Positions 27,047-39,006 are shown, numbered from the stretch's first letter. The stretch: DNA of 64,000 bases from Bradyrhizobium genosp. L (GCF_015624485.1 NZ_CP061378.1:2852001-2916000), one strand, 5' to 3'. Numbers and translations are program-made. Notes: a model not told the origin generated them from the sequence alone.

Positions 27047-27468
27047 TGCCGGACGCGGCCACGACCTTTACCGTCGACGCACAGATCTCGCCCGACGATC
27101 GCGCGCAATGCGAGGACCTGCTGATGCGCTGGATGGCGGCGCTCAATAGCTATGATGCAGCGGCGATGGACGCGCTGATGCATTTCCCGCATGTGCGGAT
27201 GGCGGGCGGTACGGCGACCGTCTATCAGCACGGCGGCGGCAATCCGATGGACCTGTTCGAACGGCTGCGCAGGCAGGACGGCTGGCACCACAGCGCGTGG
27301 GACGAGATGGAATTGATCCAGTCATCACCGGTGAAGGCGCATTATGCGCTGCGCTACACCCGCTACCGCGAGGATGGCTCGGTCATCGGCGTCTACGATT
27401 CGCTCTATGTGCTGAGCCTGCGCGACGGCGCGTGGAAGATCCAGAGCCGCTCGAGCTTCGGGCCTTGA
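27043..27468 (+). CDS. SnoaL/NTF2-like protein of unknown function
   Basis: ATG 27043 overlaps the TetR stop; a second in-frame ATG follows at 27046. The frame is open far upstream only as a shadow. The 141-residue product has the layout of a small cone-shaped NTF2-like fold: a helix with RWMAALNSYDAAAMDALMHF, then strands ending DGAWKIQSRSSFGP. Such proteins are either small isomerases/hydrolases or simple binders. Coupling to a TetR gene suggests stress or detoxification, but no function can be assigned. Confidence 0.7.
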   Translation: MMPDAATTFTVDAQISPDDRAQCEDLLMRWMAALNSYDAAAMDALMHFPHVRMAGGTATVYQHGGGNPMDLFERLRRQDGWHHSAWDEMELIQSSPVKAHYALRYTRYREDGSVIGVYDSLYVLSLRDGAWKIQSRSSFGP

Positions 27469-27478
27469 TCAGCCACGG

Positions 27479-29173
27479 TCACTTCGCTGCTACCGACGCC
27501 GGCGGCTGCGCCAGCACCTGCCTGATCATCCGCGCGAGGTCGGATTTGCGGTAGGGCTTCGGCAGCAGCGTGACGTCGGGGTCGAGCCGGCCGTGGTGGA
27601 AGATCGCGTCTTCGGTATAGCCCGAGGTGAAGAGCACGCGCACCGAGGGCAGCTTGGCGATCACGGCATCGGCGACCTGCCGGCCGTTCATGCCGCCCGA
27701 CATGATCACGTCGGTGAACAGCACGTCGCAGACGAATCCCTTGTCGACCGCAGCCACCGCCTCGGGGCCGTTGGCGGTCACCAAGGTGCGGTAGCCGAGC
27801 TGCTCGAGCTGGGCGCTGACGTAGTTGCGCACCAGGGGATCGTCCTCGACGACCAGGATGGTCTCGTTGCCGCCGCGGGCGTCGACGACGGGCGGTGGCT
27901 CGACGTCGACCATGTCGCCGCTCGAGCGCGGCAGATAGAGCTTGATCGAGGTGCCGTGGCCTTCTTCGGAATAGATCTTGAGATGGCCGTCGGATTGCTT
28001 GATGAAGCCGTAGACCATGCTCAAGCCGAGGCCGGTGCCCTTGCCGGTGTCCTTGGTGGTAAAGAACGGCTCGAACACCTTTTCGCGGATATGCTCGGGA
28101 ATTCCCGCGCCGGTATCGCTCACCGCGATCATGACATACTCGCCCGGCCGCGCGTCGATATTGGCGGCGGCGTAGGTCTCGTCGAGCACGACGTTGCTGG
28201 TCTCGAGCATCAGCTTGCCGCCGTCAGGCATCGCATCGCGCGCGTTGACCGCGAGATTGAGCAGCGCGGTCGACAGATGGTTGGGATCGATGAAGGCCGG
28301 CCATGCGTCGGGCTCGAGCGCGGTGTCGATCTCGATCTGCTCGCCGAGCGAGGGGCGCAGCAGCCGTGCGGTGTCCTGCACCAGTGTGTTGAGGTTGGCC
28401 TCGCGCGGCTGCAGCGGCTGCTGCCGCGAGAAGGCGAGCAGATGCTTGGTCACCTCAGCGCCGCGCGATGCCGCATCGCTGATCATGTTGGTGACCGACG
28501 TCAGCGCGGCGTCGTGCGCTACGGCATCGGCAAGGATGTCGATCAGGCCGGTGATCACGGTCAGGATGTTGTTGAAGTCGTGCGCGATGCCGCCGGTGAG
28601 ATGGCCGACCGCCTCCATCTTCTGCACCTGGCGCAGCTTCTGCTCGGTTTCGAGCTGCTCGCGGGCGGCCTCGACCTCGCGGGCGCGCATGAAGATCTCG
28701 GCTTCCATCTGCTCGGTGCGCTCGCGCAAATGGTCGGTCAGCCGATCCTGCTCGACGCCGCGCTGTCTCAGCTGGATGAAACTGGTGACGTCCTCGACCC
28801 GGTGGATGATGTAGGTGGGCTGCCCGTTCGGCCCGAACACCGGCGTGTTGCGCGGGCTCCAGAAGCGTTCCTCGAATCCGCCGCCCTCCGAATCGGGCTT
28901 GCGGATGTCGTACTTCTGCACCGACATGGTGTCGGGCCGCCGGAACTGGACCACGCGCTCGAGCGAGGCGCGCAGGTTCCGCACGCCGTCAGCGGCCGGA
29001 TCATCGGGATTGTCGGGGAATACCTCGAACAGGCCACGCCCGAGGATCGCATTCCGCTCGGTCCGCGTCGCGCGCAGATAGGCGTTGCTGACCGCGACAA
29101 TGCGAAAGTCGGCCGGCATCAGCACAAGATAGAGGCCGGGCGCCGCCTCGAACAACGCCTTGAAGTCAGGCAT
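27479..29173 (-). CDS. soluble PAS hybrid sensor histidine kinase with C-terminal receiver
   Basis: A 564-residue protein with no membrane segment. A PAS domain covers about residues 5-130, a coiled coil 135-185, and the phospho-acceptor region contains His198 (GGIAHDFNN). The ATPase domain has [13 protein letters not shown] and DTGAGIPE, with [12 protein letters not shown] later. The receiver domain (about 437-555) has acidic DD at 444-445, Asp488 as acceptor and Lys539. It probably senses a cytoplasmic or redox signal. No separate response regulator or phosphotransfer protein lies nearby, so the output partner is elsewhere. Confidence 0.93.
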   Translation of the reverse strand: MPDFKALFEAAPGLYLVLMPADFRIVAVSNAYLRATRTERNAILGRGLFEVFPDNPDDPAADGVRNLRASLERVVQFRRPDTMSVQKYDIRKPDSEGGGFEERFWSPRNTPVFGPNGQPTYIIHRVEDVTSFIQLRQRGVEQDRLTDHLRERTEQMEAEIFMRAREVEAAREQLETEQKLRQVQKMEAVGHLTGGIAHDFNNILTVITGLIDILADAVAHDAALTSVTNMISDAASRGAEVTKHLLAFSRQQPLQPREANLNTLVQDTARLLRPSLGEQIEIDTALEPDAWPAFIDPNHLSTALLNLAVNARDAMPDGGKLMLETSNVVLDETYAAANIDARPGEYVMIAVSDTGAGIPEHIREKVFEPFFTTKDTGKGTGLGLSMVYGFIKQSDGHLKIYSEEGHGTSIKLYLPRSSGDMVDVEPPPVVDARGGNETILVVEDDPLVRNYVSAQLEQLGYRTLVTANGPEAVAAVDKGFVCDVLFTDVIMSGGMNGRQVADAVIAKLPSVRVLFTSGYTEDAIFHHGRLDPDVTLLPKPYRKSDLARMIRQVLAQPPASVAAK

Positions 29174-29530
29174 GGGCGGGGACGGGGTCTGCAGGTCAGT
29201 CTCCCTCGCTTAGGACATCGTTTGGCGAGTGGTCCACCAAGATGTCGCATGCGCGTCGGTCGAGTGCAATGCTTAACGCGCGGCGCTGCCTTGAGATTTC
29301 CGGCTGACGCGAATTGCCGCGGGCCCGGCCGACGGTAGATGCAAACCGGCCGGCGTATCATTGCACTGGAACCCGGCCGGCAAAGCGCAAGCCTCGATAT
29401 CACTTAGAGTCCTTCTATTGGCGATATCTCGATCGCTCGCATAAGCCGTCAGAGACTTGCTGCGAGCGGGCACGACGCGTTTGATTCATTTCTGTGTGTT
29501 GCGAGGTGCCGCGTCGGTGACGAGGGTCGG
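29174..29530. other. 357-base divergent gap
   Basis: This separates the kinase gene from the PepSY gene. Two copies of ACCGGCCGGC-like sequence (about 29344 and 29373) and two CGATATC words (about 29395 and 29417) were noted, but no convincing promoter, operator or gene. GAGGGTCGG at the right edge is the ribosome-binding site of the PepSY gene. Confidence 0.5.
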
Positions 29531-30658
29531 ATGAAGGCGCGGACCGTCAGGATTTGGTCGCTGGTCCATGGCTGGACCAGCCTGATGTCGACCGTATTTC
29601 TGCTGTTGCTCTGCCTCACCGGGCTGCCGCTGATCTTCCATCACGAGATCGACGAGGCGCTTGGCTATGCGCCGCAGCCGGAGGCCGCGGCGGGCCGTGC
29701 GCCCTTGCCCGCGCAACAGATCGTGCAGGCTGCGCTCGCTGCGGATCCCGGCCGGGTGATGCAATACGTCTCCTGGGACAAGGATGAACCCGGCATCGTC
29801 ATGGCGTTCACCAACAACGCGCCCGACGGCAAGCCCGACGATGCCACCGTGCGCGCCTTTGACGCGGTCACCGCCAAGCCGCTCGGGCTGGTCGGCGTCG
29901 GTCCGATGCTGATCGTGCTGAAGCTGCACACCGACATGTTCGCGGGGCAGGCCGGCAAGCTGTTCCTCGGCGCGATGGGCCTGCTGTTCGCGGTCGCGAT
30001 CGTCTCCGGCGTGGTGCTGTATTGGCCGTTCAGCCGCCGCCTGCGCTTTGCCACCATCCGTGACAGATCGGCGCGCCGCGTCGCCTGGCTCGACTGGCAC
30101 AATCTGATCGGGGTGGTCACGGTCGTCTGGGCGCTGGTGGTCGGTCTCACCGGCGTGATCAACACCTGGGCCGAGCTGATGCTGAACCAGTGGAAGGCGA
30201 CCGAGCTTGCCGAGATGGTGAAGCCCTATGCCGGCAGGCCGGCGCCGATGCAGCTCGCCGCGCTCGATCGGGTCGTGGCGCAGGCGAAGGGGGCCGCGGC
30301 GGGAATGGAGGTCGCCTTCGTGGCCTATCCGGGGACGCCGTTCACCTCGTCGCATCACTATGCGGCGTTCATGCGTGGCGCTACGCCGCTGACCTCGCGG
30401 CTGCTGAAGCCGGTGCTGCTCGATGGCGAGACCGCCGAGGTCTCCGACACGCGTGCGCTGCCGGCCTATCTGCAGGCGCTCTTGATCTCGCAGCCGCTGC
30501 ATTTTGGCGATTACGGCGGCATGCCGCTGAAGATCATCTGGGCGGTGCTCGACATCCTCACCATCATCGTGATCGGAAGCGGGCTCTATCTCTGGTTTGC
30601 GCGACGGCGCAAGCGGACCCGCGGCGCCGTGGTGGGTCACGCGGTGCCGGCGGAATGA
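29531..30658 (+). CDS. PepSY-associated transmembrane protein (iron-uptake associated family)
   Basis: The 375-residue protein starts KARTVRIWSLVHGWTS and has a first membrane span at about 18-36 (VFLLLLCLTGLPLIF) followed by HHEID. Later spans lie near residues 140-165, 190-210 and 340-358. A His in the first span and HNLIGVVTVVWALVVGLTG are typical of the PepSY_TM family, often found with TonB receptors and reductive release of iron from siderophores. No receptor gene is seen nearby. It ends with a short Arg-rich cytoplasmic tail. The next small membrane gene overlaps its stop. Confidence 0.85.
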   Translation: MKARTVRIWSLVHGWTSLMSTVFLLLLCLTGLPLIFHHEIDEALGYAPQPEAAAGRAPLPAQQIVQAALAADPGRVMQYVSWDKDEPGIVMAFTNNAPDGKPDDATVRAFDAVTAKPLGLVGVGPMLIVLKLHTDMFAGQAGKLFLGAMGLLFAVAIVSGVVLYWPFSRRLRFATIRDRSARRVAWLDWHNLIGVVTVVWALVVGLTGVINTWAELMLNQWKATELAEMVKPYAGRPAPMQLAALDRVVAQAKGAAAGMEVAFVAYPGTPFTSSHHYAAFMRGATPLTSRLLKPVLLDGETAEVSDTRALPAYLQALLISQPLHFGDYGGMPLKIIWAVLDILTIIVIGSGLYLWFARRRKRTRGAVVGHAVPAE

Positions 30659-30846
30659 GATCCGCGGGGCGATCGCAGGGCTGGATCGGCGTCTTCGGCG
30701 CGCCGATCGTGCTGGGCATCCTGTCGCTGGCAGGGCTGCTGGCCGCGTTGCTTTACGATGATGTCGGCCGCTATTTTTCCTGGCTTGCGGTCGGCGCGCC
30801 GGTGCTGGTGACGGTCTGGACCTGGTTGCGGCTCAGATTGTTCTGA
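30655..30846 (+). CDS. small membrane protein coupled to the PepSY gene (63 aa)
   Basis: ATG 30655 overlaps the PepSY stop as ATGA. The product, MRSAGRSQGWIGVFGAPIVL onward, has two hydrophobic segments (about 12-33 and 41-58) and a basic N-terminus. Small two-span partners encoded after PepSY_TM proteins recur in siderophore-uptake operons, and this looks like one of them. It ends four bases before the end of the convergent cbbR. No specific activity can be named. Confidence 0.7.
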   Translation: MRSAGRSQGWIGVFGAPIVLGILSLAGLLAALLYDDVGRYFSWLAVGAPVLVTVWTWLRLRLF

Positions 30847-30850
30847 AGGT

Positions 30851-31789
30851 TCAGCGCGAGTTCGGCAGATAGCGCCAGCCGTCCTTGCCGAGGAAGTCCA
30901 TCATCGCCTCCGCCGGTGGCAGCAGGATCTTGTCGGCGCGCCGCATCGCGTGCCACTGCCGCACGATCGGCAACCCCTTCACCTTGAGCACGACGAGCCG
31001 CGCATCCTCCAGCTCGTGAAACACCGTGTGCTGGGAGATGAAGGCGATGCCGAGGCCGGCCATCACCGCCTGCTTGATGGTCTCGTTGCTGTCCATGATC
31101 ATGCCGACCCGCGGCGCCAGCCGCACCCGCTCGAAAAATTCCTGCATCAGCATCCGCGTGCCCGATCCCTGCTCGCGGGTAATGAAGGTCTCCTCGGCGA
31201 GCTCGGACATGGTGATATGCCGCCGCCGCGCCAGCCGGTGATCGGGTGCTGCGATGATGAAATGCGGATGCCGGCCGAGCGGCCGCATCTCGACCTCGAC
31301 ATCGGCCGGCGGCCTTCCCATCACCGCGATGTCGAGATCGTAGCCGCGCAGCGCGTCGCGGATCTGCTCGCGGTTGCCGATCCGGAGCGTGACGTCGATC
31401 TTCGGAAAGCGGCGTGAGAACGCCGCGATGGCGAACGGCACGAAGTATTTCGCGGTCGAGACGGCGCCCATCGCGACGCGGCCGCCGCTGCGGCCCGCGA
31501 TCATATCGAGCGACTGCTCGCAATCGCGCAGCGCCGCCTCGATCCGCTCGATCATGGCGAGCACATGGGCGCCCGCGTCGGTCACGGCCATGCCGTCGCC
31601 GGTGCGCTGGATCAGCGGCAATCCGGCGAGCGCCTGCAGGTTGCGCAGCTGCAGCGTCACTGCCGGCTGCGTCAGGTTGAGGCGGTTGGCCGCTGACGTG
31701 ATCGATTTGGCCTCGTGCACGGTCGCCAGCGCGCGCAGCTGGCGGATGGTGAGGTCGCGCGAGAACCGGCCGACCATGATTGGCTCCAT
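30851..31789 (-). CDS. cbbR: LysR-family regulator of the Calvin-cycle operon
   Basis: The 312-residue protein has the LysR helix-turn-helix near its N-terminus (LTIRQLRALATVHEAKSITS, then [20 protein letters not shown]) and a long effector-binding domain. It is divergent from cbbF, the standard position of cbbR. CbbR activates cbb transcription in response to metabolites such as RuBP, PEP or NADPH, depending on species. The start could be ATG 31789 or ATG 31777 (MVGRFSRDL). The intergenic region carries an A/T-rich imperfect palindrome suited to CbbR. Confidence 0.95.
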   Translation of the reverse strand: MEPIMVGRFSRDLTIRQLRALATVHEAKSITSAANRLNLTQPAVTLQLRNLQALAGLPLIQRTGDGMAVTDAGAHVLAMIERIEAALRDCEQSLDMIAGRSGGRVAMGAVSTAKYFVPFAIAAFSRRFPKIDVTLRIGNREQIRDALRGYDLDIAVMGRPPADVEVEMRPLGRHPHFIIAAPDHRLARRRHITMSELAEETFITREQGSGTRMLMQEFFERVRLAPRVGMIMDSNETIKQAVMAGLGIAFISQHTVFHELEDARLVVLKVKGLPIVRQWHAMRRADKILLPPAEAMMDFLGKDGWRYLPNSR

Positions 31790-31813
31790 AAGAAAAACTT
31801 TGTTCCATCCAAA

Positions 31814-31834
31814 GATAATGAAATTTCCCTAATC
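31814..31834. promoter_or_regulatory. candidate CbbR-binding site in the cbbR-cbbF region
   Basis: An imperfect palindrome centred on AAATTT (31821-31826) has outer arms GATAATG and CCCTAATC. TGA (31819-31821) and TAA (31830-31832) are spaced 8 bases, close to the TNA-N7/8-TNA pattern described for CbbR sites. The site lies close to the cbbR start and about 95 bases before cbbF. Confidence 0.45.
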
Positions 31835-31927
31835 ATGCAATTCGCGCGTTGATAGGGGCCTGGGCGACTCCATTCGGGTCGTCGATCGAAGCCTCGGCAC
31901 AGAGGGCGTGACCAAAGGGAGAGACCC

Positions 31928-32965
31928 GTGGAGATTCGTCCTGCATTGCATGCCCATCTGGAGTGGCCGGCGCAGCACAACCCGATGCGTGCGGCCGCGG
32001 TCGCGGTGGTCGAGGCGTTGGCGCGCGCCGCGGTCGAGCTTGGGCGGATCATTGCCGCCGGCTCGCTTGCGAGCGCCGGTGCCGAGAGCGGAGGCATCAA
32101 TCCCGACGGCGACCGGCAGCGTAACATCGACATCGTCGCGGACCATTTGATGCGCGACGCGTTGCGTGGCGCGCCGGTGGCCGCGGTGCTTTCCGAGGAA
32201 GCGGAACTGCCCGAGACGCTCGATCCTGACGCGCCGCTCTGCGTCGCGATCGATCCGCTCGATGGCTCCGCCAATCTCGAGAACAACGTCTCGGTCGGCA
32301 CCATCTTCTCGATCCGGCCGAAGGGACACGACATCATCTCGACCTTCTTCGAGCCGGGCACCGCGCAATGCGCCGCCGGCTGCTTCATCTACGGTCCGCA
32401 GACAGTGTTGGTGCTGGCGCTCGACGGTTGCGTCGATTGCTTCACGCTCAACCCGCAGAGCGGCGAGTTCGTGCTGACCGCGCGCGACCTGCGGGTGCCC
32501 GCGGACAGCGCGGAATTCGCCATCAACGCCTCGAACCGGCGGCACTGGAGCGGCGCGGTGCGCGGCTATATCGATCAGTGCCTGGCCGGGGTCGATGGCG
32601 AGCGTGGCCAGGACTACAACATGCGCTGGATCGGCTCGCTGGTCGCCGAGGCCTACCGCATCCTGATGCGCGGCGGCGTGTTCCTCTATCCTGCGGATGC
32701 GCGCCAGGGCTATCGCGAGGGTCGGCTGCGGTTGCTGTACGAGGCGCATCCGATCGCGCTGATCATGGAATGGGCGGGCGGCGCTGCGTCGAACGGCCGC
32801 TCCCGCATCCTCGAATTGTCGGCACGCACGCCGCACCAGCGCGTGCCCCTGATCATGGGATCGGCGCGCGCCGTGCGCGACGTCGATGCGGTCCACCTCA
32901 CCGTCGAGCCGCTTTACGAGAGCAGCGATGCCCCGCTGTTCGCGCGGCGCGGCCTGTTCCGCTGA
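31928..32965 (+). CDS. cbbF: class I fructose-1,6-bisphosphatase
   Basis: GTG start at 31928 with GGGAGAG just upstream. The 345-residue enzyme hydrolyses fructose-1,6-bisphosphate (and, in many autotrophs, sedoheptulose-1,7-bisphosphate) in the regenerative part of the Calvin cycle. The metal-binding loop IDPLDGSANLENN is present near residue 114, and GGVFLYPADARQGYREGRLR holds substrate-binding residues. It is the first gene of cbbFPTALSXY. cbbP follows after 11 bases. Confidence 0.95.
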   Translation: MEIRPALHAHLEWPAQHNPMRAAAVAVVEALARAAVELGRIIAAGSLASAGAESGGINPDGDRQRNIDIVADHLMRDALRGAPVAAVLSEEAELPETLDPDAPLCVAIDPLDGSANLENNVSVGTIFSIRPKGHDIISTFFEPGTAQCAAGCFIYGPQTVLVLALDGCVDCFTLNPQSGEFVLTARDLRVPADSAEFAINASNRRHWSGAVRGYIDQCLAGVDGERGQDYNMRWIGSLVAEAYRILMRGGVFLYPADARQGYREGRLRLLYEAHPIALIMEWAGGAASNGRSRILELSARTPHQRVPLIMGSARAVRDVDAVHLTVEPLYESSDAPLFARRGLFR

Positions 32966-32976
32966 AGGGGACGCGC

Positions 32977-33852
32977 ATGTCACGTCGACATCCCATCATC
33001 TCCATCACCGGTTCGTCCGGCGCCGGCACCACCTCGGTGAAGAAGACGTTCGAGAACATCTTCCGTCGCGAGAATGTGGTTGCCGCATACATCGAGGGCG
33101 ATGCGTTCCATCGCTACGACCGCACCGAGATGCGCAGCAAGATGCTGGAGAAGGCCGAGCGTGGTGACAAGAATTTCAGCCATTTCAGCCCCGAGACCAA
33201 TCTGTTCGAGGAGCTGGAGAAGCTGTTCAGCGACTATGCCGAGACCGGCAACGGAACGACACGGCACTACGTGCATGACGAGGAGGAGTCGCGGCTTTAT
33301 GGCGCCAAGCCCGGCACCTTCACGGCATGGGAGGCGCTGCCGGAGAATTCCGATCTCTTGTTCTACGAGGGGCTGCACGGTGCCGTCGTCACCGACAAGG
33401 TCAATGTCGCGCAGCATGCCGACCTGAAGATCGGCGTCGTGCCGGTCATCAATCTCGAATGGATCCAGAAGCTGCACCGCGACCGCAGCCATCGCGGCTA
33501 TTCCACCGAGGCGGTGACCGACACCATCCTGCGCCGGATGCCCGACTATGTGAACTACATCTGCCCGCAGTTCACCGAGACCGACATCAACTTCCAGCGT
33601 GTGCCGACGGTTGACACCTCGAACCCGTTCATCGCGCGCTGGATTCCGACTCCCGATGAATCGATGGTGGTGATCCGGCTGCGCAACCCGCGCGGCATCG
33701 ATTTCCCCTATCTGCTGTCGATGATCCCGGGAAGCTTCATGTCGCGCGCCAACTCGATCGTGATTCATGGCGCCAAGCTCGACCTCGCGATGCAGCTCAT
33801 CCTCACTCCGCTGATCCTGCAACTGATCGAACGAAAGAGGCGAACGATATGA
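32977..33852 (+). CDS. cbbP: phosphoribulokinase
   Basis: ATG 32977 gives 291 residues; the frame is open further upstream only as a shadow of cbbF. The P-loop GSSGAGTTS is at residues 12-20, and [12 protein letters not shown] includes the catalytic Asp region. It phosphorylates ribulose-5-phosphate to RuBP, the RuBisCO substrate. It is of the bacterial octameric PRK type, which is usually activated by NADH. Its stop overlaps the transketolase start, so the two are translationally coupled. Confidence 0.97.
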   Translation: MSRRHPIISITGSSGAGTTSVKKTFENIFRRENVVAAYIEGDAFHRYDRTEMRSKMLEKAERGDKNFSHFSPETNLFEELEKLFSDYAETGNGTTRHYVHDEEESRLYGAKPGTFTAWEALPENSDLLFYEGLHGAVVTDKVNVAQHADLKIGVVPVINLEWIQKLHRDRSHRGYSTEAVTDTILRRMPDYVNYICPQFTETDINFQRVPTVDTSNPFIARWIPTPDESMVVIRLRNPRGIDFPYLLSMIPGSFMSRANSIVIHGAKLDLAMQLILTPLILQLIERKRRTI

Positions 33853-35867
33853 CCGCACTTGCGCACCTGGCCAGCCGCCCGCGCGCCGACGTCGGCTATG
33901 CCGAGATGGCCAACGCGATCCGCTTCCTCGCCATCGACGCCGTCGAGCAAGCGAAATCCGGCCACCCCGGCATGCCGATGGGCATGGCCGACGTCGCGAC
34001 CGTGCTGTTCCAGGATTTCCTGAAGTTCGATCCGGCAGACCCTGCCTGGCCCGACCGCGACCGTTTTGTGCTATCGGCCGGCCACGGCTCGATGCTGCTC
34101 TACGCGCTGCTGCATTTGACCGGCTATGAGGGCGTGACGCTCGAGCAGCTCAAGGCCTTCAGGCAATGGGGATCCAAGACGCCGGGACATCCTGAGTACG
34201 GCCATACACCTGGTGTCGAGACCACGACCGGGCCGCTGGGGCAGGGGATCGCGACCGCGGTCGGCATGGCGCTCGCCGAGCGGTTGATGAATGCGCGCTT
34301 CGGCGACGACCTCGTCGACCACTTCACCTATGTGATCGCGGGCGACGGTTGCCTGATGGAGGGCATCAGCCACGAGGCGATCTCGCTCGCCGGTCATCTC
34401 AGGCTGAACCGGCTGATCGTGCTGTTCGACGACAACCATATCTCGATCGACGGCGCCACCTCGCTGTCCTGCTCGGACGACCAGATCGCACGGTTCAAGG
34501 CCAGCGGCTGGGATGTCTGCAGCATCGACGGCCACGACCCGGTCGCGATCGCCGCCGCGCTCGGGCAGGCAAAGGCGAGCGATCGGCCCTCGCTGATTGC
34601 CTGCCGCACGGTGATCGGTTTCGGCGCGCCGAACCGGCAGGGCAGCGAGAAGGTTCACGGCGCGCCGCTCGGCGCCGACGAGACCCAGAAGACCCGCGCT
34701 GCGCTGGGCTGGCCCTATCAGCCATTCGAGATTCCGGATGCGGTGCTGACCGAATGGCGCGACGTCGGCGCGCGCGGCAGCGATGCGCGGCGTGCCTGGA
34801 TCGAGCGCTCGCGCCGCGCCTGCAATGGCGAGCGATCGCCGTTCCACGACGCGCTGAACCGGAAATTACCATGTGCCTATGCCGAGGCGATGGCGAAGCT
34901 GACGACGCGCTTCACCACCGAACGACCGAAGCTTGCGACGCGGCAGGCATCGCAGCAGGTCATCGACGTGATCGCGAGCGCCTTGCCGAACCTGCTCGGC
35001 GGCTCGGCGGATCTGACGCATTCGAACCTCACCATGGCGAAGACGCAAACGCCGGTGCGGCCGGAGACACTCGACGGCAATTACATCCACTACGGCATCC
35101 GTGAGCATGGCATGGCCGCGGCGATGAACGGCATCGCCCTGCATGGCGGCTTCATTCCCTATGGCGGCACATTCCTCTGCTTCGCCGATTACAGCCGGCC
35201 GGCGATCCGCCTTGCGGCGCTGATGGGCATCCGCGTTGTCCATGTGATGACCCATGACTCGATCGGGCTCGGCGAGGACGGGCCGACGCATCAGCCGGTC
35301 GAGCATCTGGCCGCACTGCGCGCGATCCCGAACCTGCTGGTGTTTCGCCCCGCCGATGCGGTCGAGACCGCGGAAGCCTGGGATTGCGCGCTGAAGGCCG
35401 AGACCTCGCCGTCGATCCTTTGCCTGTCGCGGCAGGCGCTGCCGACGGTGCGCGACACAACCAAGGACAACCAGGTCGCGCTCGGCGCCTACGTGTTGGT
35501 CGAGCCGGCCCTCGGACGTGACGTCACCCTGATTGCGACGGGTTCGGAGGTGGCGATCGCGCTCGAGGCCGCAACGCTGCTGGTGGAAACAGGGGTGAAG
35601 GCCGCGGTCGTCTCGGCGCCGTGCTTCGACCTGTTCCGCCAGCAGCCGCGCGACTACCGCGCTCACGTGCTGGGCGATGCCCCGCGTGTCGGCGTCGAAG
35701 CCGCCGTCGAAGGTGATTGGGCGCGCTGGCTCGGCGAGCACGGCGAATTCGTCGGCATGACCGGCTTCGGCGCCTCTGCACCGGCCGACATGCTCTACCG
35801 CGAGTTCGGCATCACGCCGGCGGCGGTCGCAGACGCGGCGAAGCGCGTGATCGATCAATCGAACTGA
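33849..35867 (+). CDS. cbbT: transketolase
   Basis: 672 residues, full length for the family. The thiamine-diphosphate motif begins at [13 protein letters not shown] (about residue 165) and closes with the NH pair in DDNHIS. The second domain has [19 protein letters not shown] and [18 protein letters not shown]. It transfers two-carbon units between sugar phosphates to regenerate pentose phosphates in the Calvin cycle. ATGA overlap with cbbP. This is the operon-specific copy; a housekeeping tkt probably exists elsewhere. Confidence 0.97.
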   Translation: MTALAHLASRPRADVGYAEMANAIRFLAIDAVEQAKSGHPGMPMGMADVATVLFQDFLKFDPADPAWPDRDRFVLSAGHGSMLLYALLHLTGYEGVTLEQLKAFRQWGSKTPGHPEYGHTPGVETTTGPLGQGIATAVGMALAERLMNARFGDDLVDHFTYVIAGDGCLMEGISHEAISLAGHLRLNRLIVLFDDNHISIDGATSLSCSDDQIARFKASGWDVCSIDGHDPVAIAAALGQAKASDRPSLIACRTVIGFGAPNRQGSEKVHGAPLGADETQKTRAALGWPYQPFEIPDAVLTEWRDVGARGSDARRAWIERSRRACNGERSPFHDALNRKLPCAYAEAMAKLTTRFTTERPKLATRQASQQVIDVIASALPNLLGGSADLTHSNLTMAKTQTPVRPETLDGNYIHYGIREHGMAAAMNGIALHGGFIPYGGTFLCFADYSRPAIRLAALMGIRVVHVMTHDSIGLGEDGPTHQPVEHLAALRAIPNLLVFRPADAVETAEAWDCALKAETSPSILCLSRQALPTVRDTTKDNQVALGAYVLVEPALGRDVTLIATGSEVAIALEAATLLVETGVKAAVVSAPCFDLFRQQPRDYRAHVLGDAPRVGVEAAVEGDWARWLGEHGEFVGMTGFGASAPADMLYREFGITPAAVADAAKRVIDQSN

Positions 35868-35882
35868 AAGGAGGACGCCACC

Positions 35883-36965
35883 ATGGCACGGATAACCCTG
35901 AGGCAATTGCTGGATCACGCCGCCGAGCGCGGCTACGGCGTGCCGGCCTTCAACATCAACAACATGGAGCAGGGCCTCGCCATCATGGAGGCGGCGGCTG
36001 CCTGCGATGCGCCGGTGATCATCCAGGCCTCGCGTGGCGCGCGGGCCTATGCCAACGACATCATGCTGGCGAAGATGATCGATGCGCTGGAGGCGATGTA
36101 TCCGCAGATCCCGCTCTGCCTGCATCTCGACCACGGCAACGAGGAGGCGACCTGCGCCACCGCGATCCGCCACGGCTTCACCTCCGTCATGATGGACGGC
36201 TCGCTGAAGGCCGACGCCAAGACCGCGGCGGATTATGACTACAACGTCGGCATCACCCGCCGCGTCGTCGAGATGGCGCACTGGGTCGGCGCCTCCGTCG
36301 AAGGCGAGCTCGGCGTGCTCGGCTCGCTCGAGCATGGCGGCGGCGAGCAGGAGGATGGTCACGGCGTCGAGGGCAAGATCAGCCACGACCAGCTGCTCAC
36401 CGATCCCGACCAGGCCGTCGATTTCGTCCGCGCCACCAAGGTCGATGCGCTGGCGATTGCGATGGGCACCTCGCACGGCGCCTACAAATTCACGCGCCGG
36501 CCCGACGGCGAGATTTTGGCGATGCGTGTGGTCGAGGAGATCCACGCGCGCCTGCCGAGTACGCATCTGGTGATGCACGGCTCGTCCTCGGTGCCGCAGC
36601 CGCTGCAGGACATGTTCAACGCGTTCGGCGGCGAGATGCCGCAGACCTGGGGCGTGCCGGTCGAGGAGATCGTCCGCGGCATCAAGCACGGTGTGCGCAA
36701 GGTCAATATCGACACCGATTGCCGCCTCGCGATGGCCGCTGCCTTCCGCAAGGTCGCGACGCAGTCGAGGAGCGAGTTCGATCCGCGCAAGTTCCTGAAG
36801 CCCGCGATGGATGCGCTGCGCGAGCTCTGCCGCGACCGCTTCGAACAGTTCGGCACGGCCGGCAATGCCGCAAGGATCAACGTCGTGCCGCTGCCGGAGA
36901 TGGCGCGGCGCTACCGCGCCGGCGCGCTCGACCCCCAGATCGGAAACATGACCCAGGCCGCTTGA
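35883..36965 (+). CDS. cbbA: class II fructose-1,6-bisphosphate aldolase, CbbA type
   Basis: The 360-residue Zn-dependent aldolase has the metal motif [13 protein letters not shown] (about 79-91). Further on it has [20 protein letters not shown] and [10 protein letters not shown], with the late His ligand in [14 protein letters not shown]. It condenses triose phosphates to fructose- and probably sedoheptulose-bisphosphate. AAGGAGG upstream supports the ATG at 35883. cbbL follows after 30 bases with its own strong ribosome-binding site. Confidence 0.96.
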   Translation: MARITLRQLLDHAAERGYGVPAFNINNMEQGLAIMEAAAACDAPVIIQASRGARAYANDIMLAKMIDALEAMYPQIPLCLHLDHGNEEATCATAIRHGFTSVMMDGSLKADAKTAADYDYNVGITRRVVEMAHWVGASVEGELGVLGSLEHGGGEQEDGHGVEGKISHDQLLTDPDQAVDFVRATKVDALAIAMGTSHGAYKFTRRPDGEILAMRVVEEIHARLPSTHLVMHGSSSVPQPLQDMFNAFGGEMPQTWGVPVEEIVRGIKHGVRKVNIDTDCRLAMAAAFRKVATQSRSEFDPRKFLKPAMDALRELCRDRFEQFGTAGNAARINVVPLPEMARRYRAGALDPQIGNMTQAA

Positions 36966-38459
<1,494 letters not shown>

Positions 38460-38471
38460 CAGGAGGTTCTC

Positions 38472-38897
38472 ATGCGCGTTACCCAAGGCTGCTTCTCGTT
38501 TCTGCCCGATCTTACCGACGAGCAGATCGCAGCGCAGGTGCAATACTGTCTCGACAAGGGCTTTGCGGTGAACATCGAGTTCACCGACGATCCGCATCCC
38601 CGCAATACCTATTGGGAGATGTGGGGCCTGCCGATGTTCGACTTGCGCGATGCCGCCGGGATCATGAAGGAGTTGGCCGACTGCCGGCGCGTCTATGGCG
38701 ACCGTTACATCCGGATCTCCGGCTTCGATTCCAGTCCTGGCTGGGAGTCGGTGCGGCTGTCCTTCATCGTCAACCGGCCGCGCGAGGAGCCGGGCTTCCG
38801 GCTCGATCGCCAGGAGACCGTCGGCCGCAACCTGCGCCATTCGACCCACGCCTATGCCGCTGCTCGACCCGAGGGCGAGCGCTACCGAGATCAGTGA
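38472..38897 (+). CDS. cbbS: RuBisCO small subunit
   Basis: The 141-residue subunit starts MRVTQGCFSFLPDLTDEQI, typical of red-type small subunits, with NTYWEMWGLPMFDL near residue 44 and a C-terminal extension (HSTHAYAAARPEGERYRDQ) that in this group forms the beta-hairpin lining the central pore. It completes the L8S8 enzyme. CAGGAGG precedes the ATG, 12 bases after cbbL. A hairpin with a T-run follows before cbbX. Confidence 0.96.
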   Translation: MRVTQGCFSFLPDLTDEQIAAQVQYCLDKGFAVNIEFTDDPHPRNTYWEMWGLPMFDLRDAAGIMKELADCRRVYGDRYIRISGFDSSPGWESVRLSFIVNRPREEPGFRLDRQETVGRNLRHSTHAYAAARPEGERYRDQ

Positions 38898-38956
38898 CCG
38901 CATCCGGCTCAAGCCAGGCGGATTGCTCCCTCGGCCGTCCTGGTCCGGATGCACCT

Positions 38957-38991
38957 CTCCGTCGTCGCTGCCGCGCGGCGACGGAGCTTTT
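38957..38991 (+). terminator. stem-loop with T-run between cbbS and cbbX
   Basis: CTCCGTCG (38957-38964) pairs with CGACGGAG (38979-38986), followed by CTTTT (38987-38991). The form is that of an intrinsic terminator, but it lies inside the operon, 16 bases before cbbX. It may act as a partial terminator that keeps cbbX lower than cbbLS. Confidence 0.6.
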
Positions 38992-39006
38992 CGATAAGAG
39001 AGCAGG

